A DNA stretch of 64,000 nucleotides from Duganella sp. CF402 (GTDB lineage Bacteria > Pseudomonadota > Gammaproteobacteria > Burkholderiales > Burkholderiaceae_D). The notes beneath the pieces were generated by a model. That model saw only the letters and a list, made by a program, of their open reading frames with translations, was not told where the DNA came from and did no database searches. Shown piece by piece: positions 54,701 to 63,386 of the stretch. The stretch lies in assembly GCF_900109645.1 (NCBI RefSeq), contig NZ_FOBG01000001.1, positions 1,736,001 through 1,800,000 of the forward strand. The letters are read 5' to 3'. Position 1 is the stretch's first letter. Each line of letters opens with the position of its first letter. Made by a program: the position numbers and the translations under genes.

Positions 54701-57346
54701 ATGCAACGTACTTTGATTTCGCTCGCCGTCGCGGCGGCGCTCGGACTGGCCTTACCGCTGGCCGCCAGCGCCGCAGAGAAAGCAGCCCAGGTCACCACCC
54801 AGCTGCCGCGCAACGCCGCCCCCACGCACTACGCCCTGTCGCTCACACCCGATGCCGCCAACAGCAGCTTCAGCGCCAGCGTGACGATCGCACTCAACGT
54901 CAAGCAAGCCACCAGCAGCCTGACGCTCAACGCCATCGACCTGAAATTCAGCGCCGCCGCCATCAGCGCCGGTCCGGGCAAGCCAGCGCAGGCGGCAAGC
55001 AAGATCGAAGTCAACGACAAGGCGCAAACCGCGACCTTCCACTTTGCCGAGGCGCTCAAACCGGGCAGCTACCAGCTCAAGCTCGATTACACCGGCAAGA
55101 TCGGCGACCAGCCGGCCGGCCTGTTCTCGCTTGATTACGAAAACGACGGCGCCAGGAAGCGCGCGCTGTACACCCAGTTCGAGGCCACCGACGCGCGCCG
55201 CATGATTCCGTCGTGGGACGAGCCGTCGTACAAGGCCACCTTCGCGCTGGAAGCGACCATCCCGGCCGGCCAGATGGCGGTATCGAACATGCCGGTCGCC
55301 TCCACCACCAGGCTGGCCGACGGCCGCGAACTGGTGCGCTTCGCCACCTCGCCGAAAATGTCGACCTACCTGCTGTTCTTCGGCCTCGGTGAATTCGACC
55401 GCGCCACCGCCGTGGAAGCCGGCGTGGAGCTGGGCGTGGTGACGCAAAAAGGCCATGTGGCGCAGGCCCAGTTTGCGCTCGACAGCTCGCGCGCGGTGCT
55501 GAAGGAGTACAACGACTACTTCGGCGTCAAGTTCCCGCTGCCGAAACTGGACAACGTCGCCGCACCGGGCCGCAGCCAGTCGTTCGGCGCGATGGAAAAC
55601 TGGGGCGCCATCTTCACCTTCGAATACGCGATGCTGCTCGATCCGCGCACCGCCACGCAGGCCGACAAGGAAACCTCCTTCCTGGTGGCCGCGCACGAAA
55701 TCGCCCACCAATGGTTCGGCGACCTGGTCACCATGTCGTGGTGGGACGACCTGTGGCTGAACGAAGGCTTCGCCTCGTGGATGGAATCGCGCACCACCGA
55801 CCTGCTGCATCCGGAATGGAACTGGAAGCTGCGCGGCGTCGGCTCGCGCGACTCGGCGATGGAGCGCGACGCGCTGGCCACCACCCACCCGGTGGTGCAG
55901 CGCATCCGCAGCGCCGACGAGATCAGCCAGGCCTTCGACGCCATCACCTACAACAAGGGCGCGGCGGTCATCAACATGCTGGAGAACTACGTGGGTGCGG
56001 ATGCGTGGCGCGCCGGCGTGCGCAGCTACATGGCCAAGCATGCCTACGGCAACACCGTATCGAGCGACTTGTGGGGCGCGGTGGAAAAGGCCGCGCACAA
56101 GCCGGTGGTGGCGATCGCCCATGACTTCACGCTGCAGCCGGGCGTGCCGCTGGTGAGCGTGGCGGACGCGGTCTGCAAGAACGGCAAGACCACCGTCCAG
56201 CTGACGCAGGGAGAATTCAGCAAGGACCAGGAAAACAAGAAGCCGCTGAGCTGGCGCGTGCCGGTGATCGCCCAGACCGTGGGCAACGCCACCGTGCGCA
56301 CCGTGATCAACGGCGGCAAGGCCACCCTGACGCTGCCTGGCTGCGGCGCGGTGCTGGTCAACGCCGGCCAGAGCGGCTACTACCGCACGCTGTACGCGCC
56401 GAAGGCGTTTGCCGCGCTGGCGGACAATTTTGCCAAACTGCCGGCCATCGACCAACTGGGCCTGCTGGGCGACAGCTGGTCGCTGGGACTGGCGGGCCGG
56501 ATGCCGGCCTCCGGTTTCCTGGAACTGGCCGCCCGCACGCCGGTCGATGCAGCGCCCGAAGTATGGCAACGTATCGCCAACACGCTGGCCGGCCTGCGCG
56601 ACAACTACGACGGCAAGCCGGAACAGCGCGCGGTGCTGGACCGCTTCACGCACGCCCGCCTGGCGCCGGTGCTGGCGCGCGTCGGCTGGAACGCCGCCAA
56701 GGATGAAGCGGCAACGGTGGCCAACCTGCGCGAGACCTTGATCGCGGCCCTCGGCAAGTCCGGCGACGAGGCCGTGCTGGCCGAAGCGCGCCGTCTGTAC
56801 GCCGCGTCGCAGACCGACAAGAACGCCCTGCCGGCCGCGCTGCGCCGCCCGGTGCTGGCCGTCATCGCCGCCAATGCCGACCAAGCGACCTGGAACCAGC
56901 TGCGCGCCGCCGCCAAGGCCGAATCGTCGGCCAGCATCAAGGACGAGCTGTACGACCTGCTTGGCGCCGCCCGCGACCCGGCGCTGGCGCAGCGCGCGCT
57001 GGATCTGGCAATGACCGATGAACCGGGCGCCACCACCGGCGCGTCGATCATCAGCGAGGTCGCCGTGCGCCATCCGGACCTGGCGTTCGACTTTGCCATG
57101 ACCAACCTGGCGCAGGTGGAGCAGAAGATGGAAGCCTGGTCGCGCAGCCGCTACTTCCCGCGTCTTGGCAGCTTCTCGGCCAATCCGGCCATGATCGGCA
57201 AGCTGCAAGCCTACGCCGGGCAGCACCTGGCGGCCGATGCCACCGGCGATACCAAGACCGCGATCGCCGCCGTCGAGTACCGCATCAAGGTGCGCAGCAA
57301 GCGCCTGCCGCAGATCGACGCCTGGCTGGCGCAGCACGCCGGCTAA
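54701..57346 (+). CDS. M1-family metallo-aminopeptidase, secreted
   Basis: The 881-residue protein has a Sec signal (LISLAVAAALGLALPLAASA) and an M1 peptidase core. The exopeptidase motif is GAMENWGAIFTF and the zinc site is HEIAHQWFGDLV with the third ligand in LWLNEGFASWME. An ERAP1-like helical C-terminal domain (about 520-870) follows. It resembles eukaryotic/ERAP-type M1 enzymes more than cytosolic PepN and should release N-terminal amino acids from peptides in the periplasm. ATG 54701 has an AAGGATAA site; upstream codons are not signal-like. Confidence 0.93.
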   Translation: MQRTLISLAVAAALGLALPLAASAAEKAAQVTTQLPRNAAPTHYALSLTPDAANSSFSASVTIALNVKQATSSLTLNAIDLKFSAAAISAGPGKPAQAASKIEVNDKAQTATFHFAEALKPGSYQLKLDYTGKIGDQPAGLFSLDYENDGARKRALYTQFEATDARRMIPSWDEPSYKATFALEATIPAGQMAVSNMPVASTTRLADGRELVRFATSPKMSTYLLFFGLGEFDRATAVEAGVELGVVTQKGHVAQAQFALDSSRAVLKEYNDYFGVKFPLPKLDNVAAPGRSQSFGAMENWGAIFTFEYAMLLDPRTATQADKETSFLVAAHEIAHQWFGDLVTMSWWDDLWLNEGFASWMESRTTDLLHPEWNWKLRGVGSRDSAMERDALATTHPVVQRIRSADEISQAFDAITYNKGAAVINMLENYVGADAWRAGVRSYMAKHAYGNTVSSDLWGAVEKAAHKPVVAIAHDFTLQPGVPLVSVADAVCKNGKTTVQLTQGEFSKDQENKKPLSWRVPVIAQTVGNATVRTVINGGKATLTLPGCGAVLVNAGQSGYYRTLYAPKAFAALADNFAKLPAIDQLGLLGDSWSLGLAGRMPASGFLELAARTPVDAAPEVWQRIANTLAGLRDNYDGKPEQRAVLDRFTHARLAPVLARVGWNAAKDEAATVANLRETLIAALGKSGDEAVLAEARRLYAASQTDKNALPAALRRPVLAVIAANADQATWNQLRAAAKAESSASIKDELYDLLGAARDPALAQRALDLAMTDEPGATTGASIISEVAVRHPDLAFDFAMTNLAQVEQKMEAWSRSRYFPRLGSFSANPAMIGKLQAYAGQHLAADATGDTKTAIAAVEYRIKVRSKRLPQIDAWLAQHAG

Positions 57347-57357
57347 GGTATAGCGGC

Positions 57358-57392
57358 AAAAAAAAACCAGCATCATCGTGAGATGGTGCTGG
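57358..57392 (-). terminator. Strong minus-strand intrinsic terminator without a known upstream gene
   Basis: An 11-bp stem (CCAGCATCATC / GATGGTGCTGG, one T-G pair) with loop GTGA lies beside nine A residues on the + strand, that is nine U in a minus-strand transcript. It has no U run in the plus direction, so it does not look like the terminator of the aminopeptidase gene just before it. Confidence 0.75.
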
Positions 57393-57582
57393 TCGCAAAA
57401 CGCTCGAGAGCGTGGGGATGTTCCGCTGTTCGCCGGCTATGGTGCCGATTGAACGAAATTTGTGCCGGGCTTGATCGGTCCGGCAACCGGGCGCTGGCCT
57501 TAACCTCGCGCTATGGGTGCTACTTTGCCAGCTATCGGGAAAGACAGGCTTAGAACTTCATTAAGGAAGCTTAAAACAGCCA
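57393..57582 (-). ncRNA. Candidate structured RNA / leader in the aminopeptidase-yceI gap
   Basis: The 236-base gap has no credible reading frame but several inverted repeats: ACGCT-CGAG-AGCGT (57400-57413), GCCGG/CCGGC (57432-57436 with 57480-57484) enclosing CCGAT/ATCGG (57445-57449 with 57474-57478), and GCTGGC/GCCAGC (57493-57498 with 57527-57532). With the terminator at 57358-57392 it would make a minus-strand RNA of about 200 bases. I did not recognise 6S, SRP, a known riboswitch or another family. The same structures could instead belong to the 5' leader of the plus-strand yceI gene. Confidence 0.3.
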
Positions 57583-58269
57583 ATGACGTATCAAAAAGCC
57601 ATGATTAGGGCGCTCGCTGCGCTGTGTGTGTTGTTTGGGCTGAGCGCGTGCTCGCAGTTGCCGCCACCGGCCGCCCCGCCCGCCTCCGCCCCCGCGCCGG
57701 CGCCCATCGCGGCGCCGCTGCCGGCCGTCGCCGGTCCGCAGCTGCAGATCGACAGCACGCGCTCGCTGATCGTTGCCACCGTGCGGCGCGGCGGCGTGCT
57801 GGCCCGTCTCGGCCACGACCACGTGGTGGCCAGCCACGCCATCAGCGGCACTGTGGCGCCGCAAGCCAACCGCGCCGATTTCACGTTCCGTCTCGACGAG
57901 ATGAAAATCGATGAAGCAGACCTGCGCCGCATCGCCGGCCTGGAAAAGCAGCCGTCGGCCGACGCCATCGAAGGCACGCGCCACAACATGCTGACCAAGG
58001 TGCTGGACGCCGACCGGTATCCGCTGGTGCAGGTGCAAGCCGAACGCGGTGCGCCGGGCCAGCCGCTGCAAGTGTTGATCACGCTGCACGGCGTCACCCG
58101 CACGCTGGCGATTCCGGTCGACCTGCGCGAAGAAAACGGCGTCATCACCGCACAGGGCACGGTCAAGCTGAAACAAACTGATTTCGGCCTGACGCCGTTC
58201 TCCGTCATGGCCGGCGCGCTGGCGGTGCAGGACGAGATGGAGCTGCGCTTCGACCTGCGCACAAGATAA
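57583..58269 (+). CDS. YceI-like lipoprotein
   Basis: The 228-residue protein has a lipoprotein signal (LAALCVLFGLSACSQ, lipobox LSAC), a Pro/Ala-rich linker (about 25-48) and a YceI-type lipocalin-like domain. The domain has IDSTRSLIVATVRRGGVLAR, HDHVVASHAISGTV, RHNMLTKVLDADRYPLVQVQ, ITLHGVTRTLAIPVDL and QTDFGLTPFSVMAGAL. YceI proteins bind polyisoprenoid or amphiphilic molecules in the periplasm; here the domain should face the periplasm from a lipid anchor. ATG 57583 has AAGGAAG 13 bases upstream, a rather long spacing. Confidence 0.88.
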   Translation: MTYQKAMIRALAALCVLFGLSACSQLPPPAAPPASAPAPAPIAAPLPAVAGPQLQIDSTRSLIVATVRRGGVLARLGHDHVVASHAISGTVAPQANRADFTFRLDEMKIDEADLRRIAGLEKQPSADAIEGTRHNMLTKVLDADRYPLVQVQAERGAPGQPLQVLITLHGVTRTLAIPVDLREENGVITAQGTVKLKQTDFGLTPFSVMAGALAVQDEMELRFDLRTR

Positions 58270-58301
58270 AAAAACCCGCAGCACTGGATAAGTGCTGCGG
58301 G
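58268..58301 (-). terminator. Intrinsic terminator of the lysE-type gene
   Basis: A perfect 11-bp stem (CCCGCAGCACT / AGTGCTGCGGG) with loop GGATA is flanked by seven A residues on the + strand, giving a U run for a minus-strand transcript. It lies about 100 bases after the LysE-family stop and just past the end of yceI. Confidence 0.88.
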
Positions 58302-58399
58302 ATCAAAGTTTCAAATCGGGAGAGACTTGAAAGAGCAAGCACAGTATCGCCACCGTGCATGACGCCCTGATGACATCGCGCCCTCCCGAACCAACTTTT

Positions 58400-59029
58400 T
58401 TAGCGCGCGATGATCAGGCGCAGACCGAGGCCGACGAAGATCACACCGGCCACCCGGTCCATCCACTTGCCGGCGCTCGGCGTGCGGTTGATCCACGCAC
58501 CCACTGCGCCGGAGAAGTAGCCCAGCAACCCAAACAGCACAATCGCCTGCGCCGTGAACAGCAAGCCCAGTTGCGCGGTCTGCCAGCTGGCGTCGCCGCG
58601 CTCGGCGACCACGAACTGCGGCAGGAAGGACAGGAAGAACAGCACCACTTTCGGATTGATCGCATTCGCGAACAGGCCCTTGGTAAACAGCTTGCCCAGG
58701 CTTTCATCCGGCAAGCCTGCGCCTTCGACGCGCGCGCCGCCACGGCTACGCAAGGCGCCGAAACCGAGCCAGATCAGATACAGGCCACCCGCCACTTTCA
58801 ACGCGGTGAAGGCAAGCGGCGACGCCTTGATCAACGCGCCCACGCCCAGCGCGGCCAGTACCGTGTGACTGAGGCAGCCCAGCGCGCAACCGAGGCCGAA
58901 CATCATGCCCTGGCGCCGCCCGCGCGACATGCCGACACTCAGCACCATCAGGTTGTCCGGGCCGGGAGAGACGGTAATCAGCAGCGCGGCGCTGAGAAAG
59001 CCAATGAATTGTTCTGGAGAGATCAGCAA
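58400..59029 (-). CDS. LysE/RhtB-family amino-acid exporter
   Basis: This inner-membrane exporter has about six helices. The family motif FIGFLSAALLITVSPGPDNL is at the N terminus, followed by GMMFGLGCALGCLSHTVLAA, YLIWLGFGALRSR, and KGLFANAINPKVVLFFLSFL. I prefer TTG 59029, giving 210 residues, the usual RhtB length, with AGGA 9-12 bases upstream. The frame is open to ATG 59101, which would add 24 residues without a good ribosome site. The substrate is probably an amino acid such as homoserine, threonine or leucine, but cannot be told from sequence. Confidence 0.9.
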   Translation of the reverse strand: MLISPEQFIGFLSAALLITVSPGPDNLMVLSVGMSRGRRQGMMFGLGCALGCLSHTVLAALGVGALIKASPLAFTALKVAGGLYLIWLGFGALRSRGGARVEGAGLPDESLGKLFTKGLFANAINPKVVLFFLSFLPQFVVAERGDASWQTAQLGLLFTAQAIVLFGLLGYFSGAVGAWINRTPSAGKWMDRVAGVIFVGLGLRLIIAR

Positions 59030-59131
59030 GGTATTTTCCTGATGTGCAAAAGCACCATCATACCAAATAGTTAAGTTCTCGTTTAAAATGGGAATAACCA
59101 TCTTTCACTGACGCCGGCGCACGGAATACGA

Positions 59132-61990
59132 ATGAGCATAGCGAGCATCATCCAACGCTTGACCGCGCCCTTGCTGCCCTTGCTGCTATTGCCGCTATTG
59201 CCGCTATTGCCGCTATTGCTGCTGGTACTGTGCGCAAGCGCCGCGCAGGCGCAAACCATCGGCTTGTCATCTGCTAGCGTCGATCTGGCCAAAAGCGGTC
59301 GCCTGTACGTCGACGACGGCGAGCCGTATCCAGTCAACGCCTCCGGCCTGCCGGCCATGCTGGCGCGGCTCAAGCCCGCGTCCAAGGTCGACCTGCTGGG
59401 CGGCAGCTACTGGCTGTATGCGGAGCTGCGCAACGACAGCCTGCAGCCGCACTGGGTGATCGATCCCAACGACACCTTGATCGACATGGTCGATATCCAG
59501 GTCTACGGCGAAGATGGCAGCATCCGCCAGATGCTGACCGGCTACCGTCAACCGCACTCCTACCTGCTCCACTACGGCAAGGATATCGACCTGCAACCGG
59601 GCCAGCGCTATCGTGTGCTGATACGCTTCTCCAGTCCCTACTACGCGCGCACGCCGGTGTTCTCGGTGCTGCAGCGGACCGCCTACCAGCAGTTGGTGGC
59701 GCAAGAGAATGTGCTGATCATCGGCTCTATCGGCGCGCTGCTGGCGCTCACCGTGTTCAACTTCTTCATCTACTCCATCACCCGCGACCGCTCCTCACTG
59801 TACTACTCGCTGTATGTGCTGTGCTACGCCATCGCATGGGGCATGACCTTCCACCTGTCGGCCGATTTGTTCGGCTGGCACAACCTGCACTGGCACTACG
59901 TGCCCTTCTTCCTGCTGCCGGTACTGAGCACGCTGTTCTACACCACCTTCCTGCGCCTGAAGGAAAACGCACCGCGCCTGTACTGGCTTAGCCGCGTGAA
60001 CATTGTGCTGCCGCTGGTGACGCTGCCAAGCTGCTTCCTGGCGCTCAGCTACGCGCACACCATCGCCACCGTCGTCATCACTATCTGGATGACGATGGCG
60101 CTGGCCAGCGGCATCATCGTCTGGCGGCGCGGCTACTACCCGGCGCGCTTCTTCGTGCTGGGCTTCGTGGCGCTGATGATACCGGGGCTGGCGATCCTGC
60201 CGGCCAACGTCGGTCTGATTCCGGCGCTGGTCGCCAACGCGCAGCTGTTCACCTTATTGGGCGGCACGCTGGACGGCGTGCTGCTGGCGTTCGCGCTGGC
60301 CGACCAGATCCGCCTGCTGCGCAACAACCTTGAACAGCGCGTGAACGAACGCACGGCCGAACTGACCGAGGCCAAGGAGCACGCGGAAATCGTCAGCCGC
60401 CACCGTATCGACTTTTTGTCAGCCATGAGCCACGACATCCGCACCCCGCTGGCCGGCGTGATCGGCATGATCAAGTTCGCCATGCGCGACCAGTCGCTAC
60501 GCGGCCGCACGGAGGAATACCTGCGTATCGGCCTGCAGAACAGCGAATCGCTGCTGGCCATCCTCAACGACATCCTCGACTTCTCCAAGATCGACGCCGG
60601 CCGGCTGGCGATAGAAACCGTGGACTTCGACCTGGTCACGCTGATCGACGACGCCATCGGCATCCTGCAACCGCAGGCCGACGCCAAGAGCCTGCTGCTG
60701 CGCTACGAACTGGCACTGGACCTGCCGCGCTACGTGCGCGGCGACCCGACGCGCCTGCGGCAAATCCTGCTTAACCTGCTGGGCAACGCCATCAAGTTCA
60801 CCGATCGCGGCGAAGTGCGGCTGGATGCCTCGGCGCTGCAAAGTGCCGATGGCCACACCAGCATCAGCATCGACGTCACCGACACCGGCCCCGGCATCCC
60901 GCCCGATACGCTGCCACGCCTGTTCCGCAAGTTCGAGCAGGCCGACCATTCGACCACGCGCCGCTATGGCGGCACCGGCCTGGGGCTAGCCATCTGCAAG
61001 GAGCTGGTGGAGCTGATGGGTGGCTCGATCGCGGCCGAAAGCCGCGTCGGCGCCGGCTCCACTTTCAGCTTCACCGTGCCGCTGCAACTGGGCACGGTGC
61101 CGGCCGTCGATCCGGCCACGCTGCCGCGCAAGGAGCATCACGCCTACCGCCTGCGCGTGCTGTGCGCAGAAGACGTGCGCACCAACCAGATCATCGTCAG
61201 CACGCTATTGGAAAGCATGGGCCACGATATCCGCATCGTCGAAAACGGCCTGCAGGCGCTGCACGCGCTGAGCACCGCCGCCTATGACATGGTGCTGATG
61301 GACGGCCGCATGCCGATGATGGACGGCGAACAGGCCGCGCGCCTGATCCGCGCCGGCGGCAGCGAGGACTACCGCGTGCTCGATCCCGGCATCCCCATCA
61401 TCGCGCTAACCGCCAACGCCAGCGACCATGACCGCGCGCGCTATCTGGCAGTGGGCATGGACGGTTTCCTCAGCAAGCCGGTGGATGAACGGCTGCTGTA
61501 CGACCAGGTGGAGAAAGTAATCGCCCAGCACCTGAGCCGCGGCCGTCCACTGCGCCCTACCGATGCGGCGCGGCTGGCGGCCGAGCGCGCGGCGGCGCTG
61601 GACCAGCAGTTTGGGGTGGCGCCGGCCGAGGGTGCGCAGGCTGCTACGGTGGTCGATCCCGGCATGGTGCACATCATGCCGCTGGCCGGACTGTCGCATA
61701 AGCACATGCAGCGTATCACCCAGGCCTTCCTCGACGAAGCGCCGCGCCGGCTGGCCACGGCGCGCGCGGCGGTCGCCGCCGGCAACGCCAACGCGGCGGT
61801 GGCGGCCATCCACGCGCTCAAAGGCAGCGCCGGCTACCTCAACTCGTCCCACCTGCACTCGCTGTGCCACGCGATGGAAGCGGCTGCCAGCGACGGCAAC
61901 CTGGGCGAAGTCACCGGCATGCTGCCCGGCGTGGAAGCGGCGCTCGACAAAGCCTGTACTGACCTGCGTAATGCCCATGCACACTCCTGA
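59132..61990 (+). CDS. 7TM-DISM hybrid sensor histidine kinase with receiver and HPt
   Basis: The 952-residue protein has a very Leu/Pro-rich signal peptide (about 1-37, ending CASAAQAQ) and a periplasmic 7TMR-DISMED2 domain (about 45-185, GSYWLYAELRNDSLQPHWVI). Seven transmembrane helices (about 190-385) and a coiled coil follow. HisKA has His434 (FLSAMSHDIRTPLAG), then HATPase_c, a receiver (about 670-795; MVLMDGRMPMMDGEQA) and an HPt domain with His894 (AIHALKGSAGYLNSS). DISMED2 modules are thought to bind carbohydrates or similar ligands. No partner regulator is adjacent; the next gene, an MFS transporter, overlaps it by 20 bases. Confidence 0.93.
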   Translation: MSIASIIQRLTAPLLPLLLLPLLPLLPLLLLVLCASAAQAQTIGLSSASVDLAKSGRLYVDDGEPYPVNASGLPAMLARLKPASKVDLLGGSYWLYAELRNDSLQPHWVIDPNDTLIDMVDIQVYGEDGSIRQMLTGYRQPHSYLLHYGKDIDLQPGQRYRVLIRFSSPYYARTPVFSVLQRTAYQQLVAQENVLIIGSIGALLALTVFNFFIYSITRDRSSLYYSLYVLCYAIAWGMTFHLSADLFGWHNLHWHYVPFFLLPVLSTLFYTTFLRLKENAPRLYWLSRVNIVLPLVTLPSCFLALSYAHTIATVVITIWMTMALASGIIVWRRGYYPARFFVLGFVALMIPGLAILPANVGLIPALVANAQLFTLLGGTLDGVLLAFALADQIRLLRNNLEQRVNERTAELTEAKEHAEIVSRHRIDFLSAMSHDIRTPLAGVIGMIKFAMRDQSLRGRTEEYLRIGLQNSESLLAILNDILDFSKIDAGRLAIETVDFDLVTLIDDAIGILQPQADAKSLLLRYELALDLPRYVRGDPTRLRQILLNLLGNAIKFTDRGEVRLDASALQSADGHTSISIDVTDTGPGIPPDTLPRLFRKFEQADHSTTRRYGGTGLGLAICKELVELMGGSIAAESRVGAGSTFSFTVPLQLGTVPAVDPATLPRKEHHAYRLRVLCAEDVRTNQIIVSTLLESMGHDIRIVENGLQALHALSTAAYDMVLMDGRMPMMDGEQAARLIRAGGSEDYRVLDPGIPIIALTANASDHDRARYLAVGMDGFLSKPVDERLLYDQVEKVIAQHLSRGRPLRPTDAARLAAERAAALDQQFGVAPAEGAQAATVVDPGMVHIMPLAGLSHKHMQRITQAFLDEAPRRLATARAAVAAGNANAAVAAIHALKGSAGYLNSSHLHSLCHAMEAAASDGNLGEVTGMLPGVEAALDKACTDLRNAHAHS
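59184..59220 (+). repeat. 9-base tandem repeat within a signal peptide
   Basis: CTGCTATTG is followed by three copies of CCGCTATTG, encoding repeated Leu-Pro-Leu in the hydrophobic core of the kinase signal peptide. Copy changes would keep the frame but alter the length of the hydrophobic segment. Confidence 0.85.
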
Positions 61991-63386
61991 CGCCACTCCT
62001 GACGCCCATCCTGACGCGACGCTGGCGCAACGCGACGGCTTGCCGCCGGGGGCGCGCCGGCTGGCCATGCTGTCAGTGTCCATCGGCGTCGGCATGGCGT
62101 CGCTCGACACCGCCATAGCCAACACCGCGCTGCCGGCGATTGCCGACCAGTTGCACACCACGCCCGCCGCCTCGGTCTGGATCGTCAACGTCTACCAGCT
62201 GGCGATGGTCGCCACCCTGCTGCCGTTCGCCGCGCTGGGCGAAGTGATCGGCTACCGGCGCGTGTGCATCTTCGGGCTGGCTGTGTTCACCGCCGCCTCG
62301 CTGGCCTGCGCTCTGGCGTGGTCGCTGCCGTCGCTGGTACTGGCGCGGCTGTTCCAGGGCATCGGCGGCGCCGCCATGATGGGCGTGAACACCGCAATGG
62401 TGCGCACCATCTTCCCGGCGCGGCTGCACGGCCAGGGCTTCGGCCTTAATTCGCTGGTGGTGGCGGTGGCGTTCGCGGTCGGCCCCACTGCGGCCTCGCT
62501 GATACTGGCGGTGGCGCCGTGGCCCTGGCTGTTTGCCATCAACGTGCCGCTGGGCGTGGTCGCCGTGCTGCTGGCGCGCCGCGCGCTGCCGCATTCGCCG
62601 CGTGCCAGCCACGCCATCGACGCGCCTACCGCCATCCTCAACGTGCTGGCCTTCGGGCTGCTGATCCTGGCCTTCGGCGACGCCGCACACCAGGAAGGCT
62701 GGCACAAGCTGCTGCCGGAACTGGCGGCCACGCTGCTGTTCTTCGTCCTGCTGCTGCGGCGCCAGGCCGGCCACGCGGCGCCCATGCTGCCGGTGGACCT
62801 GTTCAAGCGGCCGCTGTTCACGTTGTCCGCGCTGACGGCGGTGTGCACCTTCGCCGCGCAGGGACTGGCCTTTGTCTCGCTGCCGTTTTATTTCGAGCAC
62901 ACGCTGGGCCGCTCGCCGATTGAAACCGGCTTCCTGATGACGCCTTGGGCGGTGCTGGTGGCGGTGATGGCGCCCATCGCCGGCCGCCTGAGCGACCGCT
63001 ATCCGCCCGGCGCGCTGGGCGGCATCGGCCTGGCCTTGCTGTCGTCCGGACTGGTGGCGATGCTGATGCTGCCGGCGCAGCCTTCGGCCTTCGATATCGG
63101 CTGGCGCATGGCGTGGTGCGGCATCGGCTTCGGCTTCTTCCAGGCGCCCAACCTGAAAGCCATCATGGGCAGCGCGCCGCCGCACCGCGCGGGCGGCGCC
63201 AGCGGCATCGTCGCCACCGCGCGCCTGATCGGGCAAGCCACCGGCGCGGCGCTGGTGGCCTACTGCTTCACCGTCTCGGCCACGCGCGGCACCGCCTACG
63301 CGCTGGTGCTGGCCGCCGCGTTTGCGGGCGTGGCCAGCGTCGCCAGCTTCGCGCGGCTGGCGGTCACTTCGGCCGCACCGGAGTAA
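61971..63386 (+). CDS. MFS transporter, DHA2 (drug:H+ antiporter-2) family
   Basis: The 471-residue membrane protein has a short hydrophilic N terminus with repeated PDA motifs. Then comes the DHA2 signature SLDTAIANTALPAIADQLHT with WIVNVYQLAMVATLLPFAAL, the loop 2-3 motif GEVIGYRRV, motif C-like GLNSLVVAVAFAVGPTAASL, and about 12-14 helices. Such proteins export dyes, biocides or antibiotics. ATG 61971 or 61977 lies within the end of the kinase gene, so the transporter may be co-translated with, and perhaps governed by, the upstream sensor. The 3' end overlaps the convergent reductase gene by 23 bases. Confidence 0.9.
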   Translation: MPMHTPDATPDAHPDATLAQRDGLPPGARRLAMLSVSIGVGMASLDTAIANTALPAIADQLHTTPAASVWIVNVYQLAMVATLLPFAALGEVIGYRRVCIFGLAVFTAASLACALAWSLPSLVLARLFQGIGGAAMMGVNTAMVRTIFPARLHGQGFGLNSLVVAVAFAVGPTAASLILAVAPWPWLFAINVPLGVVAVLLARRALPHSPRASHAIDAPTAILNVLAFGLLILAFGDAAHQEGWHKLLPELAATLLFFVLLLRRQAGHAAPMLPVDLFKRPLFTLSALTAVCTFAAQGLAFVSLPFYFEHTLGRSPIETGFLMTPWAVLVAVMAPIAGRLSDRYPPGALGGIGLALLSSGLVAMLMLPAQPSAFDIGWRMAWCGIGFGFFQAPNLKAIMGSAPPHRAGGASGIVATARLIGQATGAALVAYCFTVSATRGTAYALVLAAAFAGVASVASFARLAVTSAAPE

